Assembly: GCA_964516635.1 (NCBI GenBank)
Contig: CAZEZY010000031.1
Span: 1-20,149 of the forward strand
Direction of reading: 5' to 3'
DNA: 20,149 bases
Source: CAZEZY01 sp964516635
GTDB taxonomy: Bacteria; Pseudomonadota; Gammaproteobacteria; Burkholderiales; Burkholderiaceae_C
The translations under genes were made by a program, and so were the position numbers. Shown one piece after another: positions 7,407-14,735 of the stretch. The notes below the pieces were generated by a model that made no database searches, was not told the DNA's origin, and saw nothing but the letters and a program-made list of their open reading frames with translations. Every line of letters starts with the position of its first letter. Within the stretch, counting starts at the first letter, position 1.

Positions 7407-7694
7407 TCACGTTTCGTAGGCCATCAGATCCACATCGGCCGCTTGCTGTCGAAGCGGAACCAGCAACTGGTAGGCAGGGGAAGCAAACCAGCCATGCGCG
7501 GCCTCCAGGTTCGGGAACCGGATCACGACCGTTTCCGGGTGCCGGTTCTGGCCGGCCCATTCGGCCACCTTCGTGCCCCGGAAAACGAGTTCACCGCCCC
7601 AGGGAGTCAGTGTTGCAGGAACCAGGCTGCGGTACTCGGCCCAGCGCTCCGGGATTTTGATGGTGATCTGTCCGATCACATAAGCGTTTTTCAT
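7407..7694 (-). CDS. DUF1330 family protein
   Basis: This 95-residue protein belongs to the DUF1330 group (dimeric ferredoxin-like alpha/beta barrel fold), whose biochemical role is mostly unknown. Typical features are the N-terminal strand AYVIGQITIK with ERWAEY, the GGELVFRG strand, and the C-terminal signature HPETVVIRFPNLEAAHGWF followed by SPAYQLLVPLRQ. There is no signal peptide, so it should be cytoplasmic. I chose ATG 7694 because the domain starts there; upstream frame to 7754 would collide with the divergent gene. It lies about 100 bp ahead of the SemiSWEET gene in the same direction, and diverges from the pseudouridine synthase homologue with only 51 bp between starts, so both promoters must be compact. 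Confidence 0.85.
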   Translation of the reverse strand: MKNAYVIGQITIKIPERWAEYRSLVPATLTPWGGELVFRGTKVAEWAGQNRHPETVVIRFPNLEAAHGWFASPAYQLLVPLRQQAADVDLMAYET

Positions 7695-7745
7695 GTCTGA
7701 ATGGTACCGCGTCCGACCCTGTGAACCTGCCAGTAAGATCTCCCC

Positions 7746-8447
7746 ATGAATCAACCTGAATCAGCGCCAGCGCCCTCTGAAACCCTTCGTCTGGCCAAAG
7801 TCATTGCGGCACGGGTGCCCTGTTCCCGAAGGGAAGCCGAGCAGTACATCACCGACGGCTGGGTTCAGGTCGATGGCGTGTGCGTCACCACGCCACAAAC
7901 CCGCGTGGGCCCTGGTCAGCGTGTCGAACTCGACCCCAAGGCGAAACTGCAGCCGATCACGCCGGCCACCTTTCTCGTGCACAAACCGGCCGGCATGAAC
8001 CCCGCCGAAGTGGCCATGTGCCTGACCGAAGCCGAGCGCTGGTCTGGCGACCATACAGGCATACGCCCGACGGTTGCCCACCATCACCGGCTTCAGACAT
8101 GGGCTGGCTTGCCCTTGCCAGCCAGCGGGCTGGTCGTGCTCAGTCAGGATGGCCGGGTGATACGCAGGCTCACGGAAGATGCGGCCTTGCTGGAGCACGA
8201 ATTCATTGCGGAAGTTCGCTGTCCGGAGGGCGCTGGAAGGCCGCCACCCCCGGCCGGAGCGAGCTGGCAAAGCGAGAACCGGCTTCGATTGGCACTGAAA
8301 AACCCCGACCCAGCGTTGATCGGGCAATGGTGCGAACAGGCGGGCTTGCCTCTGGTGGCTCTGCGGCGCATCCGCATCGGGCGCGTGGCCATGGCTGGCA
8401 TGCCTCCTGGTCAGTGGCGCTATCTGGCGACCACCGAAAGGTTTTAA
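7746..8447 (+). CDS. RsuA/RluF-like pseudouridine synthase homologue with degenerate catalytic motif
   Basis: The 233-residue protein starts with an S4 RNA-binding domain (about residues 15-60: RLAKVIAARVPCSRREAEQY, then WVQVDG). The expected synthase domain follows, with its HKPAG strand near 80 and the GL-V-V-L--DG strand (ASGLVVLSQDG) near 130. Active family members have the motif GRLD followed within five residues by SxGLL, where Asp attacks the uridine. Here the corresponding stretch reads HHHRLQTWAGLPLPASGLVVL: Gln stands where Asp is expected and about six extra residues intervene. The RNA-binding half appears intact, so it probably binds rRNA or another structured RNA, but pseudouridine formation is doubtful. 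It is convergent with the MASE1-like gene; their stops overlap in TTAA at 8444-8447. Confidence 0.8.
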   Translation: MNQPESAPAPSETLRLAKVIAARVPCSRREAEQYITDGWVQVDGVCVTTPQTRVGPGQRVELDPKAKLQPITPATFLVHKPAGMNPAEVAMCLTEAERWSGDHTGIRPTVAHHHRLQTWAGLPLPASGLVVLSQDGRVIRRLTEDAALLEHEFIAEVRCPEGAGRPPPPAGASWQSENRLRLALKNPDPALIGQWCEQAGLPLVALRRIRIGRVAMAGMPPGQWRYLATTERF

Positions 8448-8989
8448 GCGAGTCGCCTGGCCAGCACCGCACTCAGGTAGAGCACGAGCACGGTCCCGAT
8501 CAGGTCACCCGCCAGCATCGGTACGAAACCCTCGCTCCAGGGTCGGAGCAAATCGCGCGCGACAAAGTAAGCGTGATGGGCCACCACGCTGGTCAAGGCG
8601 CAGATCACCGACAGCTGCAACAACTGGCCGAAGCTGAGCCCGGCAAGGTCAAGCCGGATCTGCAGCAGTCGCATGGACACCCACACCCCCAGCCAGGGTG
8701 CAAGTGCCGAGATGGCAGAAAGAACCAGGGCATCGGCGCCGTTCACCCCCCAGACCGGATCGTTGGTGAAAAGCGCCCCCACAAACAGGCCGGCCACCCC
8801 GCGCCAGCCCAGCAACAGGACGGCCACCACCCGCAAGGCAGCGGGCAAGAACACCCAGTTGGCAAAAGGAGTGGCTTCGAACAGCGTAAAAACCCAGGCA
8901 TTGGCCTGGTACAGCAATACCCAGAGCAGCGCGACAATCGAAATGTCTACTGCGACGCTTTGGACGTTTCCGTCTCGGATGGAGACCAC
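8444..8989 (-). CDS. MASE1-like integral membrane protein
   Basis: This 181-residue protein has about five to six hydrophobic helices and the segment WVFLPAALRVVAVLLLGWRG followed by GLFVGALFTN. That segment resembles the conserved core of MASE1, a membrane sensor domain usually fused to kinase or GGDEF domains. Here no output domain follows; the protein ends soon after the last helix (VLARRLA). It could be a stand-alone sensor or a transporter-like protein. I chose GTG 8989 since GGGAGAG lies just upstream; GTG 9016 is possible. Either way it overlaps the 3' end of the winged-helix gene (43 or 70 bp), which implies coupled translation. The MASE1 link is by eye. Confidence 0.65.
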   Translation of the reverse strand: MVSIRDGNVQSVAVDISIVALLWVLLYQANAWVFTLFEATPFANWVFLPAALRVVAVLLLGWRGVAGLFVGALFTNDPVWGVNGADALVLSAISALAPWLGVWVSMRLLQIRLDLAGLSFGQLLQLSVICALTSVVAHHAYFVARDLLRPWSEGFVPMLAGDLIGTVLVLYLSAVLARRLA

Positions 8990-9342
8990 GCGCTCTCCCT
9001 GGCCAGTTCCAGACACTTGCCCAGTTTCTCGAAATACGCTTCGGCCGCCCGGGTGGGAACAATGTATCGCACCCTTTGGTCCTGGACACAGGGCTCGAAC
9101 GCGAGCATGCCTTTGCTGTGGAGGGTCTTGATGCGCCGAAAAGCGGTTCGCTCGGGTGTGCCCTGCTCCATGCGTGCGGCTTCAGTCACCTGGACCAGTT
9201 GCCCCGCTTCACGGGCCGCCAACAAGCGCCCCAGCAGACGTTCCTCGACAGCATCCAGCAGAGGCACGGCTGGCATCTGGCGCAGGGCATTCACCAGATT
9301 CAGGAATCTGACGTAGGTGGATGCATGCCTGGAATGAGCCAT
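8947..9342 (-). CDS. Winged-helix transcriptional regulator
   Basis: The 131-residue protein has a predicted helical N-terminus (STYVRFLNLVNALRQ), then a winged helix-turn-helix at about residues 30-100. Its recognition region is PERTAFRRIKTLHSKGML, with a wing strand VRYIVPT, and a helical C-terminal tail may dimerise. It resembles MarR/PadR-like small regulators in plan, but I cannot name the family. ATG 9342 is chosen because the upstream extension to 9465 is an unlikely Trp/Cys-rich stretch in the AT-rich divergent promoter region. No strong Shine-Dalgarno is visible. It overlaps the MASE1-like gene downstream and is divergent from the HTH-REC gene, so it may control one or both. Confidence 0.65.
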   Translation of the reverse strand: MAHSRHASTYVRFLNLVNALRQMPAVPLLDAVEERLLGRLLAAREAGQLVQVTEAARMEQGTPERTAFRRIKTLHSKGMLAFEPCVQDQRVRYIVPTRAAEAYFEKLGKCLELARESAWSPSETETSKASQ

Positions 9343-9446
9343 GTTCAAGATGGTAAACCCGAACGACCAGACCAGACCGGATTGAACGCCAAATCTGCCC
9401 ATCAAAGTCCACTTTTTGCAACAGCGCATGAGCCGATGTTCAAAGC

Positions 9447-9465
9447 TGTCAAGAAATGATGTCAA
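9447..9465. promoter_or_regulatory. Tandem TGTCAA repeats in the divergent promoter region
   Basis: TGTCAA occurs at 9447-9452 and 9460-9465, a 13-bp period; read on the minus strand each is a perfect TTGACA. They lie in a 151-bp intergenic region that becomes AT-rich toward 9490, including AAATT-AAAA-AATTT. They may be -35 boxes for the winged-helix gene or a direct-repeat operator for either flanking DNA-binding protein. Confidence 0.35.
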
Positions 9466-9493
9466 AATATCACAAAATTAAAAAATTTAAACT

Positions 9494-10174
9494 ATGAGCT
9501 CTGATCCGGATCACTTTGAAACGCTCAGCGATTACGTCACCACGCTGGAGGTCGCCAAGATGCTCGGACTCGCCGTTCGCTCGGTTCAGCTCATGGTCGA
9601 CCGAGGCGATCTGCAAGCCTGGAAAACCCCAGGGGGTCATCGCCGCATCACGCGTGAATCGGTCGAGCGCTGGATCGAAAACAGCCGGGCCAACGTCACC
9701 GGCGTGGCTGCCCTGCATCCCACCGAAAAACCCCGCGTGGGGCGCAAGCGCGTGCGCTCGCACATTCCCCGCATCCTGCTCATCGAAGACTCCACCCACC
9801 ACCAGAACCTGGTGCGCATGGTGGTCGAGAAGCATTTCCCCAAAGTGGACCTCCATATCGCCGATGACGGCGTTTCCGGGCTGGTGTCGTTTGGCCACCT
9901 GCAACCCGATCTCTTCATGGTTGACATCCTGCTGCCCGGCATCGATGGCGCCACCCTGGTGATGGGCTTGCGCCAGCACGCCCTCTTCGGCCAGTGCCAG
10001 CTGATCGTGCTGACCGCCCTGAGCCAAGAAGAACTGGCGCCCTACGCCTACGCCTTGCAGGGCGTGACGGTGGTGCACAAGCCGCAGATGGTCAAGGAAC
10101 TCCCCGGCCTGATCGGGTCGGCGTTGAAGCATCTGCTTGGCAAATCCAGCGCCGCCCACCCGACCGAGACCTGA
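9494..10174 (+). CDS. Response regulator with N-terminal excisionase/MerR-like HTH and C-terminal receiver
   Basis: This 226-residue protein has an HTH_17/MerR-like DNA-binding domain at about residues 13-62 (YVTTLEVAKMLGL, then the wing TPGGHRRI) and a receiver domain at about 92-215. The receiver has the full phosphorylation set: acidic pocket E98/D99, phospho-acceptor Asp144 (MVDILLPG), Thr174 and Lys196. DNA-binding-first order is the reverse of the common OmpR and NarL layouts. It is likely a cytoplasmic transcription factor controlled by phosphorylation. Start ATG 9494 follows an AT-rich leader with no clear Shine-Dalgarno. The REC-HPt gene begins 13 bp after its stop, so the two form an operon. 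No kinase is encoded next to it on the same strand. Confidence 0.88.
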   Translation: MSSDPDHFETLSDYVTTLEVAKMLGLAVRSVQLMVDRGDLQAWKTPGGHRRITRESVERWIENSRANVTGVAALHPTEKPRVGRKRVRSHIPRILLIEDSTHHQNLVRMVVEKHFPKVDLHIADDGVSGLVSFGHLQPDLFMVDILLPGIDGATLVMGLRQHALFGQCQLIVLTALSQEELAPYAYALQGVTVVHKPQMVKELPGLIGSALKHLLGKSSAAHPTET

Positions 10175-10187
10175 GCCCAGCCCGCCC

Positions 10188-10940
10188 ATGCCAGACGTCG
10201 ACCATGCCCTTCCCATTCTGGTGGCCGAGGATGATGCGGCCGTCACCCGGTTCATTCTTGAAGCCCTGAGCCGCCTGGAACTCGAGGCCGATTGTTTCCC
10301 GACGGTGAAAGCGGCTGCGGAGGCCGCGACAAAGCAGCGCTACGCGCTCGTCATCACCGATCTCATGTTTCCCGATGGGTCCGGCCTGGACCTGATCCAG
10401 GGCCTCAATCCGAAACTTCAGGGTACCCCTCGGGTGGTGGTCTTCAGCGCGGGCATCTATCAGGCCATGCGCAATCATCTGCTCTCGATCGGGGTCCATC
10501 AGTGCCTCTCCAAACCCTCGTCGATTGCCGAACTGGTACAGGTCATCCGCGATGCCCTGGGGTTTGCCGACTGGCCCGAAGCGCCTCGGCCCTCCCTCAT
10601 TGAAGATCGCTCCAGCCTGCAACCCTTTGAGCTGGCGGCCATCGAGGACTGTTTTGATGGCGACCGGGATTTTTACGTCACCTTCAGGGCCACCTGCATC
10701 CGGCAGTTCACGCAGGACATCCGCGCAGGCGATGACGCCTGCGCCCGCGGCGACCAGGCCGCCCTGAGCCGTGTGGCCCACAGCCTCAAAAGCGTGTTGC
10801 AGACGCTGGGTTTCGCCGATCACGCCATCTGTGCTCAGGCGGTGGAACGAGCCGGCCACCAGGCGCCCTGGGAAGAGGCGCTGGCCGGCTGGGCCGAACT
10901 GCGCGGCCGGATGATCCGCAGCTTCGACCTGCCCACTTGA
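10188..10940 (+). CDS. REC-HPt phosphorelay protein
   Basis: This 250-residue protein has an N-terminal receiver (about residues 8-125) with D15/D16, phospho-acceptor Asp58 (ITDLMFPDG), Ser88 and Lys109. A histidine phosphotransfer domain follows in about 145-245, with the motif VAHSLKSVLQTLGF in which His198 would carry the phosphate. It has no kinase core and no DNA-binding domain. Such a protein can pass phosphate from one receiver to another, or drain it. Start ATG 10188 (MPDVDHALPI) fits the receiver fold; the frame is open further upstream but that region is Pro-rich and overlaps the previous gene. It lies 13 bp downstream of the HTH-REC gene, its obvious candidate partner. The matching kinase may be the PAS kinase at 14722-16293 or lie elsewhere. 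Confidence 0.88.
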   Translation: MPDVDHALPILVAEDDAAVTRFILEALSRLELEADCFPTVKAAAEAATKQRYALVITDLMFPDGSGLDLIQGLNPKLQGTPRVVVFSAGIYQAMRNHLLSIGVHQCLSKPSSIAELVQVIRDALGFADWPEAPRPSLIEDRSSLQPFELAAIEDCFDGDRDFYVTFRATCIRQFTQDIRAGDDACARGDQAALSRVAHSLKSVLQTLGFADHAICAQAVERAGHQAPWEEALAGWAELRGRMIRSFDLPT

Positions 10941-10949
10941 ACAAAAAGA

Positions 10950-10980
10950 AACCCGGCACAACCATACACGCGGCCGGGTT
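10950..10980. terminator. Terminator-like hairpin after the REC-HPt gene
   Basis: AACCCGGC (10950-10957) pairs with GCCGGGTT (10973-10980) around a 15-base loop, 10 bp after the stop. On the + strand no T tract follows; on the minus strand TTTCTTTTT follows. It may still end or protect the + strand transcript. Confidence 0.4.
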
Positions 10981-10983
10981 GAA

Positions 10984-11040
10984 AGCACTCAAACGGTGCT
11001 CCCTGCTCAGGGAGTTAAACAGGGGCTGGGATCAACCAGC
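10984..11040 (+). other. Row of three short stem-loops upstream of the CheB-CheR gene
   Basis: Three inverted repeats follow each other: AGCAC/GTGCT (10984-10988 with 10996-11000), CTCCCTG/CAGGGAG (10999-11005 with 11008-11014) and GCTGG/CCAGC (11025-11029 with 11036-11040). The first two share two bases, so they may be alternatives. A TATTAT at 11060-11065 could be a -10 box for the next gene, with no good -35. Confidence 0.4.
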
Positions 11041-11100
11041 ATCCTTACTATAGCAGGGTTATTATCTGGGCTTCGTCGGTTCGCGAATTAGGGTCTTCAA

Positions 11101-14022
11101 TTGAGCGAGAAGCATCAGAAATCGAGAAGGCGGCCTGGGGCCTTTCCCGGTTATGTGGTGGCCATCGGGGCTTCTGCGGGTGGCCTCGAAGCCCTGGAGC
11201 GCTTTTTCAGTCACTGCCCGCCCGACACGGGTGGCGCCTTTGTGGTCATCCAGCACCTGTCGCCAGACCACAAAAGCATGATGCACGACCTGCTGGGTCG
11301 CTACACGCGGATGGCCGTCAACGTGGTGGCCGATGGCATGGCGGTGGAAGCCGACCATGTCTACCTGATTCCTCCTGGCACCATCATGCGGGTGCAGGAC
11401 GGCCGGTTCGAGCTCACCCCGAAAAACCCGCATCAGCTCAGCCTCCCTATCGACATCTACCTCAGTTCACTGGCCGAAGAACAGGCTGACCGGGCCATCG
11501 GCGTCATCCTCTCCGGCACTGGTTCTGACGGCACCCGGGGCGCAACGGCCATCAACGCCGCAGGGGGCTTCCTGCTGGCGCAGGACCCTTCCGATGCCCG
11601 GTTCGACGGCATGCCCAGCAGCGTGATCGCCACCGGTCTGGTCGATGCCGTGCTGCCCGCCGATCACTTGGCCTCGCGAGTGGTGTCCTACATCAACAAC
11701 ATCCCGATCGAGCCCGCCGACATTCCCTCTCCCCTGGTCCGGGAAAGCCGAACGCCCGAAGAAGCCCAGGAAGGGATCCTGCAACTGCTGCTGCAATCGG
11801 GCGGCATCGACTTTCACGACTACAAGCAGGCCACGCTGCTGCGCCGGATCGAGCGCCGCATGCAGGTACGCCATCTGCGCACCATGGACGACTACCTTGC
11901 CGTGCTGGAGCAGGACCGCATGGAACTGACCACCTTGCGCCGTGAGCTGCTCATCCCGGTGACCAGCTTTTTCCGGGACACGGAGGCGTTTGCGGCCCTC
12001 AAGACCGATGTGGTGGAGCCCCTGGTCGAGCAGACCGGGCCGGGCGATCCGATCCGGGTCTGGGTGGCGGGCTGCTCCACGGGCGAGGAGGCTTACTCGA
12101 TCGCCATGCTCTTCCTGGAAGCGTTCGACACCAAGAAACGATGGCCCAGCCTGAAAGTCTTTGCCACCGACGTGAATCAGCAGAACATCGACATCGCTGC
12201 CGCAGGGCTCTACCCCGACTCGGCCGCTGCCGAACTCACGCCCGAGCGCCTGGAGCGGTTCTTTCAGCGCACCGGCAATGCCTACACCGTCAAGGCCGAC
12301 TTGCGGCAATGCATTGTGTTTGCCCGGCATAACCTGCTGGTCGACCCCCCCTTCACGCGGATGTCGCTGGTCAGCTGTCGCAACACACTGATCTATTTCA
12401 CGGCCGATGCCCAGCGTCGGGCCCAGAATCGACTCCAGTACGCCATCCGGCCCGATGGTTACCTGTTTCTGGGCTCCAGCGAATCCATTGCCGGCAACAG
12501 CACCGGATTCACGGTGCTGCATGCCAAACACAAGCTGTTTCAGCGCACCGGCAAGCTGTCTTCACCAGCCTTCACGCCCGACGAGGCCATGCGCAGCAGC
12601 CACCTGCCGCCGATCATGGGGCGGCGAAGCGTGGCCGGCACCCGACCCACGCTGGACGAGGGCAACCACGTCGACGAAGCCATGCATGCCCTGCTGCAGG
12701 ATTACGGCCCGCCCTCCATGCTGATCAACGACCGGCACGAAGTCGTCCACATGTTTGGTGATGTCTCGGCCTTCTTCCGCGCCAGGGCCGGGGTGGCCAG
12801 TCTGGAACTGAATCGCATCCTGCCAGACAACATCGTGCCCGTGGCCTCTGCCCTGCTCTTCAAATCGGACAAGGAAAACGCGCGCATGGTGTCCGACCTC
12901 TTGCGCCTGCCATCAGATGAACAAGGCGAACTCGCGGTTCGCCTGGCCGCCCGACCCATCCGCACCCGAAACGACGAGCGACTGATGCTGCTGTGCTTCG
13001 AACGGCAGCGCAACTTGCCCGCTTCGCTGCCCGCGGTGGTGAATGTGGATGCCGAAACCATGGCCCGTGTGGACATCCTCGAACGCGAACTCGGCGCCAC
13101 GCGCGAAAGCCTGCAGGCCACCATTGAAGAACTCGAAACCTCGAACGAGGAACTCCAGGCCACCAATGAAGAGCTGATGGCCTCGAACGAAGAGCTGCAA
13201 AGCTCCAATGAAGAGCTCCAGTCGGTGAACGAGGAACTCAACACCGTCAACGCCGAGTTCCAGGAAAAGATGAGCATCCTCAACCGGGTGAATGCCGACC
13301 TCGACACCATGACCAAGGCCGTCGGTGTGGCCACGGTGTTCGTGGACGAGGCCATCCGGCTGACCCGGTTCAGCCCCGATGCGGCGAACATCTTCAAGCT
13401 GCGCGACACCGATGTGGGCCGTCCCCTCGACGAGATTGCCCATGTCCTCAGATACCCCGGTCTGATCGACGACATGCGGCTCACGCTCACCACCACCCGC
13501 ATGCTCGAAAAGGAGGCCCGCGGGCCGGATGGCAAGGCGTATCTGGTTCGTGTCCTGCCCTATGGCATCGCGTCTTCTCAATCCCGGGGAGTGGTGGCCA
13601 CGTTTGTGGATATCACGGCCTTCCACGATCGGCAGCGACTGCAGAGCGTGATCGATGCACTGCCCGAGCACGTGGCGGTTCTGGAAGCCGATGGCACCAT
13701 CGCCATGGTGAACGCCGCCTGGATACGGTTTGCCCGAGCCAATGGCGACACCGATCTCCGCTGGTCGGGCGTCGGCGCGAATTACCTGGACGCGTGTGCC
13801 ACCTCGACCGTCAGCGAGGAAGGCCTGCAGGCGGCCAAGGCCCGGCTGGGCATCAAATCGGTGCTGGAAGGCACCTCTTCATCGTTCTCCATGCAGTACC
13901 CCTGCCACTCACCCACCGAACAACGCTGGTTCGTGATGAACGTCGCGCCCATCCACGGCCAGTACCACGGTGCGGTGGTCAGCCACATCAACATCACCAC
14001 CTGGTACCCAGGCAACACCTAG
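11101..14022 (+). CDS. CheB-CheR fusion with coiled coil and two PAS-like domains
   Basis: This 973-residue soluble protein combines a CheB-type methylesterase domain (about 17-200; triad Ser25 in GASAGG, His52 in QHLSPDH, Asp143 in GTGSDG) and a CheR-type methyltransferase (about 220-485; SFFRD, the S-adenosylmethionine loop GCSTGEEAYS at 324-333, SCRNTLIYF at 425-433). A degenerate PAS-like region follows at about 525-635. Next are a heptad coiled coil at 655-735 built from repeated SNEELQ units, and two PAS domains (about 738-842 and 848-968). It has no receiver on the CheB half and no kinase at the C-terminus. No chemoreceptor or che gene is nearby, so the methylation target is unknown. 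The start is TTG 11101, the only start between an in-frame TAG at 11089 and the CheB domain, with AGGG upstream. It is convergent with the NarL-type regulator; their stops share CTAG. Confidence 0.9.
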   Translation: MSEKHQKSRRRPGAFPGYVVAIGASAGGLEALERFFSHCPPDTGGAFVVIQHLSPDHKSMMHDLLGRYTRMAVNVVADGMAVEADHVYLIPPGTIMRVQDGRFELTPKNPHQLSLPIDIYLSSLAEEQADRAIGVILSGTGSDGTRGATAINAAGGFLLAQDPSDARFDGMPSSVIATGLVDAVLPADHLASRVVSYINNIPIEPADIPSPLVRESRTPEEAQEGILQLLLQSGGIDFHDYKQATLLRRIERRMQVRHLRTMDDYLAVLEQDRMELTTLRRELLIPVTSFFRDTEAFAALKTDVVEPLVEQTGPGDPIRVWVAGCSTGEEAYSIAMLFLEAFDTKKRWPSLKVFATDVNQQNIDIAAAGLYPDSAAAELTPERLERFFQRTGNAYTVKADLRQCIVFARHNLLVDPPFTRMSLVSCRNTLIYFTADAQRRAQNRLQYAIRPDGYLFLGSSESIAGNSTGFTVLHAKHKLFQRTGKLSSPAFTPDEAMRSSHLPPIMGRRSVAGTRPTLDEGNHVDEAMHALLQDYGPPSMLINDRHEVVHMFGDVSAFFRARAGVASLELNRILPDNIVPVASALLFKSDKENARMVSDLLRLPSDEQGELAVRLAARPIRTRNDERLMLLCFERQRNLPASLPAVVNVDAETMARVDILERELGATRESLQATIEELETSNEELQATNEELMASNEELQSSNEELQSVNEELNTVNAEFQEKMSILNRVNADLDTMTKAVGVATVFVDEAIRLTRFSPDAANIFKLRDTDVGRPLDEIAHVLRYPGLIDDMRLTLTTTRMLEKEARGPDGKAYLVRVLPYGIASSQSRGVVATFVDITAFHDRQRLQSVIDALPEHVAVLEADGTIAMVNAAWIRFARANGDTDLRWSGVGANYLDACATSTVSEEGLQAAKARLGIKSVLEGTSSSFSMQYPCHSPTEQRWFVMNVAPIHGQYHGAVVSHINITTWYPGNT

Positions 14023-14735
14023 GATGCGCAAAGCACCGCAGGGAGTTTGCGCAGCAGATCGACATCGGTCGTGGCATCAAGCTTTTCCTTGAGCCGGCGC
14101 TTGTAGGTGTGGGTGGTCTGGGGGCTGATGCCCAGGCGGTGGCTGATGGCCTTCTGGCTCATGCCCGCCAGCAGCAGATGCGCCACCTCGCGCTCCTGTC
14201 GCGACAGACCGGTCCGGGCGCCCTCCTTGCGAAGCTCCAGATAAGGCACATGGACGGCCGCGGATGGCACCGGGCCGTCCATGCCCAGGATGGCCGGGTC
14301 GACATAGGTTTTGCCCTGCATCACGGCATCGAGTGCATCGAAGAGCCGGTCTCCCGGGCTGCTCTTCGTCACGAATGCGCTGGCGCCCAGGTGAAGGGCG
14401 CGCAGCACCACCGCGCTTTCATCGTGCATGCTCAGGATCACGATGTGGGCCGTGGTGAGTTTTCGCAATCGGGGCAACGCCTTCAGGCCGGGCAATTCGG
14501 CTGAATGGGACTCGCCCACCGGGACCGGGAGGTTCAGGTCAAGCAGCACCACATCGGCCAGCGGCAGTTCGGGCAGCGACAGCAGTACCCCGATGTCCTG
14601 TGCCTCAGCCAGGATCTGGCAATCCCCTCTGACCCCGAGCAGATGGCGCAGTGCCGACAGCACCATCCGGTGATCATCGGCCAGGATGATCTTGATGGAG
14701 GCCACAGGATGCGATTCGCGTTCAGGGGTTTTCAT
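14019..14735 (-). CDS. NarL/FixJ-type response regulator (REC-LuxR HTH)
   Basis: This 238-residue transcription factor has a receiver at about residues 13-140: D20/D21, phospho-acceptor Asp66 (LLDLNLP), Ser102 and Lys124. A LuxR-type HTH follows at about 175-235 (LSRQEREVAHLLLAGMSQKAI, then the TTHTYKRRLKEKL recognition helix). The loop after Asp66 is about ten residues longer than usual (VPVGESHSAE sits between LNLP and LPGLKALPRL), which could alter partner choice. The start ATG at 14735 overlaps the kinase's 3' end by 14 bp, so the pair is translationally coupled and is almost certainly a cognate two-component system. Target genes are unknown. Confidence 0.93.
   Translation of the reverse strand: MKTPERESHPVASIKIILADDHRMVLSALRHLLGVRGDCQILAEAQDIGVLLSLPELPLADVVLLDLNLPVPVGESHSAELPGLKALPRLRKLTTAHIVILSMHDESAVVLRALHLGASAFVTKSSPGDRLFDALDAVMQGKTYVDPAILGMDGPVPSAAVHVPYLELRKEGARTGLSRQEREVAHLLLAGMSQKAISHRLGISPQTTHTYKRRLKEKLDATTDVDLLRKLPAVLCAS

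Noticed and set aside
7880..9316. 478-codon + strand frame across the pseudouridine synthase homologue, MASE1-like and winged-helix genes
   Set aside because: It spans three well-supported genes in other frames and reads as Gln/Arg/His-rich low-complexity sequence.
13120..13270. DNA repeat array within the CheB-CheR gene
   Set aside because: The repeated GAAGAGCTC-like units simply encode the heptads of the coiled coil; no spacers, so it is neither CRISPR nor a tandem repeat element.
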